Notes: a model not told the origin generated them from the sequence alone. Shown: positions 1-5,078, numbered from the stretch's first letter. The stretch: 6,659 nucleotides of DNA from DASPPK01 sp041479575 (GCA_041479575.1 JBGOYH010000120.1:1-6659); one strand, 5' to 3'. Numbers and translations are program-made.

Positions 1-190
1 ACTGCCAGGAGTAAAATACGACCCGGACGTAGGCATTTTCGGTATGGATGTGTGCGTATCGGTGATTCGACCAGGCTATCGGGTTAAAACCCGGAGAAGA
101 GGGAGAAGCAAACTCGGTGCAAAACATGTCTTGACACCCGAAGAATCCTTGGTGTTCGCTAAGGAAGCACTTGGAGTAGAGATCGTCTAG
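1..190 (+). CDS. rpl5: Large-subunit ribosomal protein uL5 (L5), C-terminal part, cut by window start
   Basis: The reading frame begins at base 2 and gives 62 residues ending at TAG 188-190. The fragment contains YDPDVGIFGMDV followed by RPGYRV, a basic RRRGRSKLGAKH stretch and the end EEALGVEIV-like (here KEALGVEIV). This is the recognisable C-terminal end of archaeal uL5. uL5 binds 5S rRNA in the central protuberance of the large subunit and contacts the P-site tRNA. The start and the N-terminal two thirds lie outside the window. The next gene, uS14, begins 15 bases downstream, which is the expected order in archaeal spc clusters. The identification combines the C-terminal motif with the gene order. 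I see nothing abnormal in the part present. Confidence 0.93.
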   Translation, partial: LPGVKYDPDVGIFGMDVCVSVIRPGYRVKTRRRGRSKLGAKHVLTPEESLVFAKEALGVEIV

Positions 191-205
191 ACAGGTGGAT
201 AATGA

Positions 206-370
206 ATGGGGAAACAAAAATCAAAGAAAGACAGAAAATACGGGAAAGGTGCAAGACCCTGTAGTAGATGCGGATCTTACGGACCGGTAATCAGGCGTTA
301 CAATTTATATTTATGTCGGCAATGTTTTAGGGAGGTAGCCAAAAAACTCGGCTTCCAGAAGTACGAGTAA
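206..370 (+). CDS. rps14: Small-subunit ribosomal protein uS14 (S14), zinc-binding short form
   Basis: This is a 54-residue protein with two CxxC pairs, CSRC at residues 19-22 and CRQC at 37-40. They form the zinc ribbon of the short archaeal/eukaryotic type of uS14. The N-terminus is Lys-rich (GKQKSKKDRKYGKG) and is followed by the family motif RPCSRCGSYGPVIRRY. The length fits archaeal uS14, usually 50-57 residues. uS14 binds 16S rRNA in the head of the small subunit. ATG 206 is chosen because AGGTGG at 193-198 lies 7 bases upstream. The out-of-frame ATG at 202 would leave only 3 bases and gives no uS14-like protein. The gene lies between uL5 and uS8, as usual in Archaea. Confidence 0.96.
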   Translation: MGKQKSKKDRKYGKGARPCSRCGSYGPVIRRYNLYLCRQCFREVAKKLGFQKYE

Positions 371-381
371 CAGAGGAAAAC

Positions 382-768
382 ATGATGGATACATTAGCAA
401 ACGGCTTGACGACAGTCATCAACAACGAAATGCGAAACAAGCATGAATGCATAATCAGTCCAGCCTCTAAACTCTTAGGCCGAGTATTGAGAATCATACA
501 GTTGAACGGCTACATCGGTGAATTCGAGTTTATAGATGATGGTCGTTCTGGAAAATTCAAGGTCCAGTTACTTGGAAGAATAAACAAGTGCGGCGCCATA
601 AGGCCGCGATTCTCAATCAAAGCAGACCAGTTTGAAGAATGGGAGAAAAAATTTCTTCCGTCAAGAGAAGTGGGTTTGCTGGTCGTCTCAACCCCGACGG
701 GCGTCGCCTCACACAGAGATGCAAAAGAAAAACACACTGGAGGCAGACTGCTGGCCTTCGTTTACTGA
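382..768 (+). CDS. rps8: Small-subunit ribosomal protein uS8 (S8)
   Basis: This 128-residue protein matches archaeal uS8 throughout. It has the N-terminal DTLANGLTTVINNEMRNK helix, PASKLLGRVLRIIQLNGYIGEF, the central GKFKVQLLGRINKCGAIRPR, and a C-terminal STPTGVASHRDA motif before the GGRLLAFVY end. uS8 binds helix 21 of 16S rRNA in the central domain and is an early assembly protein of the small subunit. Two ATG codons stand in tandem at 382 and 385. GAGG at 373-376 is 5 bases from the first and 8 from the second, so translation may start at either and the protein is 128 or 127 residues. It follows uS14 by 11 bases and precedes uL6 by 12. Confidence 0.97.
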   Translation: MMDTLANGLTTVINNEMRNKHECIISPASKLLGRVLRIIQLNGYIGEFEFIDDGRSGKFKVQLLGRINKCGAIRPRFSIKADQFEEWEKKFLPSREVGLLVVSTPTGVASHRDAKEKHTGGRLLAFVY

Positions 769-774
769 GAGGTG
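769..774 (+). promoter_or_regulatory. Shine-Dalgarno of uL6 that fixes its start
   Basis: GAGGTG at 769-774 lies 6 bases before ATG 781 and immediately after the uS8 stop codon. It decides the uL6 start. The in-frame GTG at 772, which would add three residues, is itself part of this motif and has no ribosome-binding site of its own. The motif complements the CCUCC-type 3' end of archaeal 16S rRNA. Confidence 0.75.
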
Positions 775-780
775 TTAACA

Positions 781-1329
781 ATGCGAGTTCCAGAGAAGTC
801 AGAAACTATTCAGGTTCCAGACGACGTGCAACTGAGCCTAGAAGGCAGAAAAGTCACAGTCAAAGGTCCCAAGGGAACTCTAACACGTGACTTCTCTCAC
901 GAACCTGTCTCAATTGAACTTGACGGCAAAACCGTTCGAACATGGGTCGCATGGCCACGCAAAAAGGAAGCCGCTCTGGTGGGCACGATTAGCTCCCACA
1001 TTCAGAACATGATTACGGGCGTCACAAAAGGTTATACATACAAGCTCAAAGTCGTCTTCTCCCACTTTCCAATTTCAGCCAAGCTCAAAGAAAAAACGGT
1101 GCTCATCGAAAACTTCACTGGCGAACGAAACCCGAGAAAAGCCAAGATAATCGGCGACGTCAAAGTGAAAATCCAAGGCGAAGACGTCATAGTTCAAGGC
1201 ATAAACTTGGAAGACGTAAGCCAAACCGCAGCAAACGTTGAACAGGCCACGAAAGTCAAGAGAAAAGACCCGCGCATTTTCTTGGATGGACTCTACGTCT
1301 ATGAACAGACCGAGGGAATGGAAGCATGA
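781..1329 (+). CDS. rpl6: Large-subunit ribosomal protein uL6 (L6)
   Basis: This is a 182-residue archaeal uL6, the usual length. It has two similar alpha/beta domains. The N-terminal one is seen as VTVKGPKGTLTRDF (about 25-38) and MITGVTKGYTYKLKVVFSHFPI (about 77-98). The C-terminal one includes NFTGERNPRKAKIIGDVKV (111-129) and GEDVIVQGINLEDVSQTAANVEQAT (133-157), and the protein ends in a DPRIFLDGLYVYE segment. uL6 binds near the sarcin-ricin loop of 23S rRNA, next to the factor-binding site. The start is set by the Shine-Dalgarno GAGGTG at 769-774. The stop TGA overlaps the start of eL32 as ATGA (1326-1329), which indicates translational coupling. Confidence 0.97.
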   Translation: MRVPEKSETIQVPDDVQLSLEGRKVTVKGPKGTLTRDFSHEPVSIELDGKTVRTWVAWPRKKEAALVGTISSHIQNMITGVTKGYTYKLKVVFSHFPISAKLKEKTVLIENFTGERNPRKAKIIGDVKVKIQGEDVIVQGINLEDVSQTAANVEQATKVKRKDPRIFLDGLYVYEQTEGMEA

Positions 1330-1880
1330 CAGAGCCAAACACAATTACTCCCAAGAAAGCACTGAAAATCAGAGAGCGCGTTAAAGGAAAGAAGCCCAAA
1401 TTCGTCAGACCTGAAAGCTGGCGGTACTTCAGATTGAAGGAAAACTGGCGACATCCTCGTGGCTTGGATCACAAAGTGAGATTAATGTACAAAGGCTGGC
1501 CTCCGGCTGCTGGTTCTGGATATGGAGGGCCAAAAGTCGCCAAGGGACTCCACCCATCAGGCTACGAAGAAGTCCTCGTTTACAACGTTGAGCAACTCGG
1601 CAAAATAGACCCAAAAACCCAAGCCATACGCATCGCGCATAGAGTAGGCAAAAGGAAAAGGGGAAGCATCCTCGCAGAGGCGAGAAGAAAGAAAATAGTT
1701 GTTCTTAATCTCAGACGAACAAAGGAAGCATTAGAAGAGAAGCCTAAAGAGGAAAAAGAAGAAGGAAAAACTGCGGAAGCAGAGAAAGAAACAACGGAAG
1801 CAGAGGAAGCAGTTGACGAGGAGAAACCGAAATCCGAAGAGAAGACTAAGAAGCGCAAAGGGAGAACTGAAGAGCAATGA
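1326..1880 (+). CDS. rpl32e: Large-subunit ribosomal protein eL32 (L32e) with long charged C-terminal tail
   Basis: Residues about 10-132 match the eL32 family found in Archaea and eukaryotes: a basic N-terminus, KFVRPESWRYFRLKENWRHPRG (25-46), KVRLMYKGWPP (50-60), GYGGPKVAKGLHPSGYEEVLVYN (65-87), and a final IAHRVGKRKRGSILAEARRKKIVVLN (103-128). The family core is roughly 130 residues, so the 184-residue length reflects an added tail. Residues about 133-184 are almost entirely Glu, Lys, Ala and Thr, rich in acidic clusters and ending in basic KKRKGR. This tail is low-complexity and probably disordered. eL32 binds 23S rRNA on the solvent side. The start ATG overlaps the uL6 stop by four bases and is preceded by GAGGG at 1312-1316. 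The core assignment is firm; the role of the tail is unknown. Confidence 0.95.
   Translation: MTEPNTITPKKALKIRERVKGKKPKFVRPESWRYFRLKENWRHPRGLDHKVRLMYKGWPPAAGSGYGGPKVAKGLHPSGYEEVLVYNVEQLGKIDPKTQAIRIAHRVGKRKRGSILAEARRKKIVVLNLRRTKEALEEKPKEEKEEGKTAEAEKETTEAEEAVDEEKPKSEEKTKKRKGRTEEQ
1774..1815 (+). repeat. Decayed 21-bp tandem repeat in the eL32 tail
   Basis: The 11-mer CGGAAGCAGAG occurs at 1774-1784 and again at 1795-1805, exactly 21 bases (seven codons) apart and in the reading frame of eL32. The remainder of each 21-base unit has diverged. It encodes two related Glu/Ala-rich heptapeptides in the charged tail. This suggests that part of the tail grew by in-frame duplication, though compositional bias toward GAA/GCA codons could also make such matches. 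Confidence 0.45.
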
Positions 1881-2332
1881 CAACCCTCAACAGTCAACGT
1901 CGCTTGGCAGCACAAGTGCTTAAGATCGGACGGAACCGCGTCTGGATCGATCCGGAAAGAACCGAAGACGTAGAAACCGCTATGACTCGCGACGAAATCA
2001 GAAGACTCATCCATGAAGGCGTGATCAAATCACTGCCTGTAACAGGCATAAGTCGTGCACGAGCACGAATACTGCACGGGAAGAAGAAGAAAGGCCGAAG
2101 AAGTGGTCCAGGGAGCAGAACAGGCACGGTGCACGCAAGGGTTTCTAAGAAAGAGGCTTGGATGGGCAAGATCAGAGCTTTGCGGAAGAAACTTCGAGAA
2201 CTGAAGGCAAAGAAGATCATTCCTGAAAATGCGTACCAACAGCTTTATCGCATGGCGCGCAGCGGCAGATTTGCGTCGGTTGCTGATTTGGAGCGCTATC
2301 TGAAGGCTCATGAGCTCTGGAGGAAACGCTAG
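1877..2332 (+). CDS. rpl19e: Large-subunit ribosomal protein eL19 (L19e)
   Basis: This 151-residue protein matches archaeal eL19 end to end. It has the N-terminal LNSQRRLAAQVLKIGRNRVWIDP (4-26), the helical MTRDEIRRLIHEGVI (36-50), a strongly basic linker with SRARARILHGKKKKGRRSGPGSRTGT (59-84), and a C-terminal helical arm KKEAWMGKIRALRKKLRELK (91-110) running to YRMARSGRFASVADLERYLK. eL19 binds 23S rRNA and in Archaea and eukaryotes helps form an intersubunit bridge. The start ATG overlaps the eL32 stop (ATGA, 1877-1880). GGGAG at 1860-1864 is 12 bases upstream, so coupling to upstream translation probably matters more than the Shine-Dalgarno. The length is normal and I see no anomaly. Confidence 0.97.
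   Translation: MTTLNSQRRLAAQVLKIGRNRVWIDPERTEDVETAMTRDEIRRLIHEGVIKSLPVTGISRARARILHGKKKKGRRSGPGSRTGTVHARVSKKEAWMGKIRALRKKLRELKAKKIIPENAYQQLYRMARSGRFASVADLERYLKAHELWRKR
2319..2323 (+). promoter_or_regulatory. Strong Shine-Dalgarno for the GTG start of uL18
   Basis: GGAGG at 2319-2323, inside the last codons of eL19, lies 8 bases before the GTG at 2332. It supports a non-ATG start that overlaps the eL19 stop codon by one base (TAGTG). Confidence 0.75.
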
Positions 2333-2937
2333 TGGCAAGAAACGCGCGCTACTGCACCAAATTCCGTCGAAGAAGAGAAGGAAAAACGGACTATCATGCT
2401 AGGAAAGCGTTTCTGCTTTCTGGCAAACCTCGATTGGTGACACGCAGCAGTATTAACAACATTATTGCCCAAGTAATTGTAGCTAGACCAAAAGGAGATG
2501 AGGTCCTCATTTCAGCTCACAGCAGAGAGCTAGGTAAGTACGGGTGGAAAGCTCCAAGAGGAAACCTTCCAGCTGCTTATCTGACTGGCTTCCTATGCGG
2601 GCTGAAAGCCAAGGCTAACGGAATAGAGGAAGCAATTCTTGACATAGGTTTGTATCCGCCCACGAAGGGAGCAAGAATCTTCGCTGTCCTCAAAGGAGTA
2701 TGTGATGCAAAGGTGAACGTGCCGCACAGTGAGGAAAAACTGCCTGATGAAAAAAGAATAAAAGGCGAACATATCGTTAAGTACGCGGAAAGCCTTGCGT
2801 CTGACACTGAGGAATACCAGCAAAAGTTCTCAAAATATCTGCAGCAAAACATCAAACCCGAAACCCTTCCTAAACACGTTGAAGAAGTCAAGAAAGAAAT
2901 GATTGCTGCATTCAAAAGCAGAGGTAAGAAGAATTGA
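2332..2937 (+). CDS. rpl18: Large-subunit ribosomal protein uL18 (L18), archaeal long form
   Basis: This 201-residue protein is of the archaeal/eukaryotic type, which is longer than the roughly 120-residue bacterial L18. Visible landmarks are the basic N-terminus FRRRREGKTDYHARKAFLLS (11-30), PRLVTRSSINNIIAQVI (33-49), NLPAAYLTGFLCGLKA (78-93), AILDIGLYPPTKGARIFAVLKG (101-122), DAKVNVPHSEEKLPDEKRIKG (125-145), and a Lys-rich C-terminal helical extension. uL18 binds 5S rRNA together with uL5 and sits in the central protuberance. It starts at GTG, whose G is also the last base of the eL19 stop TAG. GGAGG at 2319-2323 supports this. Its TGA stop overlaps the TTG start of uS5 by three bases. Confidence 0.97.
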   Translation: MARNARYCTKFRRRREGKTDYHARKAFLLSGKPRLVTRSSINNIIAQVIVARPKGDEVLISAHSRELGKYGWKAPRGNLPAAYLTGFLCGLKAKANGIEEAILDIGLYPPTKGARIFAVLKGVCDAKVNVPHSEEKLPDEKRIKGEHIVKYAESLASDTEEYQQKFSKYLQQNIKPETLPKHVEEVKKEMIAAFKSRGKKN

Positions 2938-3596
2938 GATCACGAGGGCATAGAAGAGACCGCAGACAAGAATCGTCAGCAAATCTGGAGCAGTGGGTTC
3001 CAGGAACCCGCTTGGGAAAGATGATTCAAGAAGGCAGAATCACATCCATTGAAGAAGTTTTCATGGCTGGGCTTCAAATACGTGAATCCCAGATTGTTGA
3101 TGCTCTGATACCAGACCTTCAAGAAGAAGTCATAAACATAAACTTGGTGCAGAAGCAGTCCGACGCCGGCGAGAAATCAAGGTTCAGAGCAGTGGTTGCC
3201 GTCGGAAACAGAGACGGCTACATAGGCTTAGGATCTGGAAAAGCCAAGCAGGTAAGAAATGCTATAGAGAAAGCCGCTAAAGACGCCCGCTTAAAAATCG
3301 TTCCAGTTAGACGTGGATGTGGAAGCTGGGAATGCGGTTGCGGGAGACCCCACTCGATACCTTTCCAGGTTGAGGGCAAAACAGGCGGCGTGAGAGTTGT
3401 TTTTGTCCCTGGTCCTAGAGGTTTGGGACTCGTGGCAAGCGAAGTGTCGAAAGTAATCCTCGGATTGGCTGGTGTAAAAGACTGTTGGACCAGAAGCTAC
3501 GGTTCAACGAGGACTATTCCCTCCTTCGCGTATGCAGTCTTTGACGCGTTAAAACAGACTTACAGTCTTATAACTCCGACAGATTGGGTGAAGTAG
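2934..3596 (+). CDS. rps5: Small-subunit ribosomal protein uS5 (S5), archaeal/eukaryotic type
   Basis: This 220-residue protein begins at TTG 2934, within TTGA shared with the uL18 stop. GAGGT at 2921-2925 is 8 bases upstream. The N-terminus WVPGTRLGKMIQEGRITSIEE (21-41) is typical of archaeal and eukaryotic uS5. A double-stranded-RNA-binding-like domain follows at about 62-128 (RFRAVVAVGNRDGYIGLGSGKAK). Next comes the Cys-rich signature RRGCGSWECGCGRPHSIPF (126-144), found in archaeal and eukaryotic S5/S2 proteins, and then the C-terminal domain with GGVRVVFVPGPRGLGLVAS and SYGSTRTIP. uS5 lies at the mRNA entry side of the small subunit and contributes to decoding accuracy. The length is normal. 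It abuts uL30 with no intergenic base. Confidence 0.97.
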   Translation: MRSRGHRRDRRQESSANLEQWVPGTRLGKMIQEGRITSIEEVFMAGLQIRESQIVDALIPDLQEEVININLVQKQSDAGEKSRFRAVVAVGNRDGYIGLGSGKAKQVRNAIEKAAKDARLKIVPVRRGCGSWECGCGRPHSIPFQVEGKTGGVRVVFVPGPRGLGLVASEVSKVILGLAGVKDCWTRSYGSTRTIPSFAYAVFDALKQTYSLITPTDWVK

Positions 3597-4085
3597 TTGG
3601 GCGAAGAAACCAAAGGACACAAATGCATCGCAGTTGTGCGAATTCGTGGAACGGTGAGCGCCTCAAGGCAGGCTCGAGAGACACTGGTGATGCTTCACCT
3701 GCCTAGAAACAACTACGGGGCGCTTGTTGATGATCGTTCAGCATTCATGGGCATGTTAAAGAAGGCAAGAGACTACATCACATACGGTGAACCTTCAAAG
3801 GAAACGCTGGCCATGCTGATAAGAAAGAAAGGAAGACTTGCTGGCAACAAGAAGCTGACAGATGAATACGCACAAAAAGTAGGATACAAATCGCTTGACG
3901 ATTTGGCAGATGCGGTTCACGCGTGCCGAGCCGAATACTGGAAACTTCAGAACATACAACCCGTTTTCAGGCTTCACCCGCCATCCAAGGGTTTCAAAGG
4001 AAAAATCAAGAAGCACTACGGTTCAGGCGGAGAACTCGGATACCGCGGAGAAGAGATCAACGAACTTTTAAAGCGAATGCTCTAA
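3597..4085 (+). CDS. rpl30: Large-subunit ribosomal protein uL30 (L30), archaeal form
   Basis: This is a 162-residue archaeal/eukaryotic-type uL30, much longer than bacterial L30 of about 60 residues. The family core is CIAVVRIRGTVSASRQARETLVMLHL (10-35), followed by VDDRSAFMGMLKKARDYITYGE (44-65), RKKGRLAGNKKLTDEYAQKVGY (76-97), and the C-terminal FRLHPPSKGFKGKIKKHYGSGG (124-145) ending in ELGYRGEEINELLKRML. It binds 23S rRNA on the large subunit. Translation starts at TTG 3597, directly after the uS5 stop with zero spacing. GGGTGA at 3586-3591 lies 5 bases before it. No ATG is available near the conserved N-terminus. This is the last gene of the tightly packed block; the next coding start is 92 bases away. 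Confidence 0.96.
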   Translation: MGEETKGHKCIAVVRIRGTVSASRQARETLVMLHLPRNNYGALVDDRSAFMGMLKKARDYITYGEPSKETLAMLIRKKGRLAGNKKLTDEYAQKVGYKSLDDLADAVHACRAEYWKLQNIQPVFRLHPPSKGFKGKIKKHYGSGGELGYRGEEINELLKRML

Positions 4086-4106
4086 GAATTGTCCACCAGT
4101 CTTCCT

Positions 4107-4143
4107 CGTTTTACAGTTTCCGTGTGCGATACGTTTTATAGTT
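4107..4143 (+). repeat. 12-bp imperfect direct repeat overlapping the candidate promoter
   Basis: CGTTTTACAGTT at 4107-4118 and CGTTTTATAGTT at 4132-4143 match at 11 of 12 positions and lie 25 bases apart. The second copy contains the candidate TATA box. The pair could be two binding sites for a regulator, two alternative TATA elements, or chance in a T-rich spacer. The sequence alone does not decide. Confidence 0.5.
4134..4141 (+). promoter_or_regulatory. Candidate archaeal TATA box (box A) inside the operon
   Basis: TTTTATAG at 4134-4141 resembles an archaeal box A. It lies in the only sizeable intergenic gap of the window. Transcription starting about 25 bases downstream would begin near 4160-4165. 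This leaves a very short leader before the TTG at 4178 and places the start just at or before the GGGGGAG ribosome-binding motif. The purine-rich element expected just upstream of the box is weak. It would drive the Hsp20-like gene and probably uL15, secY and adk. Confidence 0.5.
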
Positions 4144-4162
4144 ACTTTTGAAATGCCATGTA

Positions 4163-4169
4163 GGGGGAG
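4163..4169 (+). promoter_or_regulatory. Shine-Dalgarno-like motif deciding the Hsp20-like gene start
   Basis: GGGGGAG at 4163-4169 lies 8 bases before TTG 4178. It favours that start over the in-frame TTG at 4148, which lies upstream of the motif, has no ribosome-binding site, and would fall before the expected transcription start. Confidence 0.6.
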
Positions 4170-4177
4170 AAGGCGAC

Positions 4178-4633
4178 TTGAGCGCGAAATGGCGGAGAAA
4201 CAAGAAAACCTTGAAGAAATTCAATATTTTCAGGGTTTTCAACAAAACCAAAGAGAAGAACACTCCTCGAACTTTCCGAATCAAGAGTTCAAATGTGAAA
4301 AGGCACACTAACAGATTAAGGTATAAAGTTGAAAAAATTCCTGAAGAGAATTTGAAAGAACCTCCCCCGTTGATAGACGTTGTTGAAGACGGCGATGAAA
4401 TCGCAGTTTTTGCCGAATTTGCAGGGTTCAGCATGGAAAACTTGAGAATCAACGTGAGAAATCAAAGGCTGACCCTGTCTGCAAGAGCTTCAGACCGCAA
4501 GTACCGTAAAAGCTTAAATCTTCCCAAGAGAGTGATTGCCAACACTGTATGCACAACCTATAAGAATGGCGTCCTCGAAATACGATTAAAAAAAGCCTTT
4601 GAACAGGAAGCCATGGACAAAATAGCAGGTTAG
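4178..4633 (+). CDS. Hsp20/alpha-crystallin-like protein with basic N-terminal extension, inserted between uL30 and uL15
   Basis: From TTG 4178 this encodes 151 residues. Residues about 64-138 look like an alpha-crystallin domain: PPLIDVVEDGDEIAVFAEFAGF (63-84), ENLRINVRNQRLTLSA (87-102), YRKSLNLPKRV (109-119), and the diagnostic YKNGVLEIRL (128-137). The segment between LTLSARAS and YRKSL is very short, so the beta-6 dimerisation loop of classical small heat-shock proteins is missing. The usual LPG of strand 3 is FAG here, and I see no C-terminal I-x-I/V motif. The first 50 residues hold 19 Lys/Arg and one Glu, as in rRNA-binding tails. There is no signal peptide or membrane segment. The gene is not a usual member of this operon. 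Its 5' half is AT-rich: I counted 64 GC of 180 in 4201-4380, against 27-29 of 60 in flanking ribosomal genes. Family membership is likely. Chaperone activity, RNA or ribosome binding, and the exact start are inference. Confidence 0.72.
   Translation: MSAKWRRNKKTLKKFNIFRVFNKTKEKNTPRTFRIKSSNVKRHTNRLRYKVEKIPEENLKEPPPLIDVVEDGDEIAVFAEFAGFSMENLRINVRNQRLTLSARASDRKYRKSLNLPKRVIANTVCTTYKNGVLEIRLKKAFEQEAMDKIAG
4627..4630 (+). promoter_or_regulatory. Short Shine-Dalgarno of uL15 inside the Hsp20-like gene
   Basis: AGGT at 4627-4630 is formed by the last codons of the Hsp20-like gene and lies 7 bases before ATG 4638. The uL15 ribosome-binding site is thus within the upstream gene, whose stop codon is only 4 bases before the uL15 start. 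This suggests coupled translation. Confidence 0.5.
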
Positions 4634-4637
4634 AAAA

Positions 4638-5078
4638 ATGCCGCATGACCTTAGGAAGACAAGAAAGAAACGAGGTTCAAGAACTGTAGGCTGGGGTAGA
4701 GTAGGTCAGCATAGATGTCGTGGGGGAAAACCTTACCGGAATCCAGGGCGACATAAGGCATTATGGTCTTACATAATAAAGTATGAACCAGACTACTATG
4801 GCAAAAAAGGGTTCACTTCCCCCAAGAGCCTCAAGCAAAAAGTCAACGTGATAAACGTTGGAACGCTTGATGGAATAGCTGAAAAGTTCTGGGTCGAGCA
4901 AGAGAAAGGCAAGTTCTTCATAGATCTGGAAAGCCTTGGATACACGAAGCTTTTGGGCTCGGGCAGAATGACCAAGCCGCTTGTGGTGAAAGTGCCTGCG
5001 TTTTCAAAGTCGGCGGCTGACAAAATCAAGGAAGCAGGCGGGGAAATCCTGGAAGAAAAACAGGAAGCTGGAGAGTAG
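4638..5078 (+). CDS. rpl15: Large-subunit ribosomal protein uL15 (L15)
   Basis: This 146-residue protein is an archaeal uL15. The Gly/Arg/Lys-rich N-terminus RKTRKKRGSRTVGWGRVGQHR (6-26) leads to GRHKALWSYIIKYEPDYYGKKGF (37-59), the archaeal/eukaryotic version of this segment. The C-terminal globular part has VNVINVGTLDGI (69-80), FIDLESLGYTKLLGSGRMTKPLVVKVPAFSKSAADKIKEAGG (94-135), and a short acidic end. uL15 is embedded in 23S rRNA with its basic N-terminal extension reaching into the large subunit. The start ATG 4638 lies 4 bases after the Hsp20-like stop, with AGGT at 4627-4630. The basic loop HRCRGGKPYRNPGRHK is compact compared with the longer Gly-rich loop in many archaea, but the family match is clear. 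SecY follows after 10 bases. Confidence 0.96.
   Translation: MPHDLRKTRKKRGSRTVGWGRVGQHRCRGGKPYRNPGRHKALWSYIIKYEPDYYGKKGFTSPKSLKQKVNVINVGTLDGIAEKFWVEQEKGKFFIDLESLGYTKLLGSGRMTKPLVVKVPAFSKSAADKIKEAGGEILEEKQEAGE

Noticed and set aside
202..204. ATG 202 as a gene start before uS14
   Set aside because: It is out of frame with uS14, only 3 bases from the Shine-Dalgarno, and yields no recognisable protein.
772..780. GTG 772 as the uL6 start, giving three extra residues
   Set aside because: The GTG is part of the GAGGTG Shine-Dalgarno for ATG 781, which is at ideal spacing and begins the conserved N-terminus.
639..890. An 83-codon plus-strand open frame across the uS8-uL6 junction
   Set aside because: It is an Arg/Ser-rich frame-shifted reading of two firm ribosomal genes with no start signal or family features.
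1580..2014. A 144-codon open frame on the minus strand, Ser/Phe-rich
   Set aside because: It is the antisense shadow of the Glu/Lys-rich tail of eL32 and of the eL19 start (GAA/AAG read backward gives TTC/CTT). It has no ribosome-binding site or recognisable domain and lies over two firm genes.
4098..4120. Pyrimidine-rich tract after uL30 as a transcription terminator
   Set aside because: There is no run of five or more T and no stem-loop nearby. A leaky terminator cannot be excluded, but the sequence does not support calling one.
4148..4177. Upstream in-frame TTG at 4148 as the start of the Hsp20-like gene
   Set aside because: It precedes the GGGGGAG motif and the expected transcription start from the TATA box, and has no Shine-Dalgarno of its own. 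TTG 4178 fits both.
4111..4452. A 113-codon minus-strand open frame opposite the Hsp20-like gene
   Set aside because: The plus-strand frame has a clear alpha-crystallin motif and a ribosome-binding site. The minus frame has only compositional Phe/Leu/Ser runs and is best read as a shadow.
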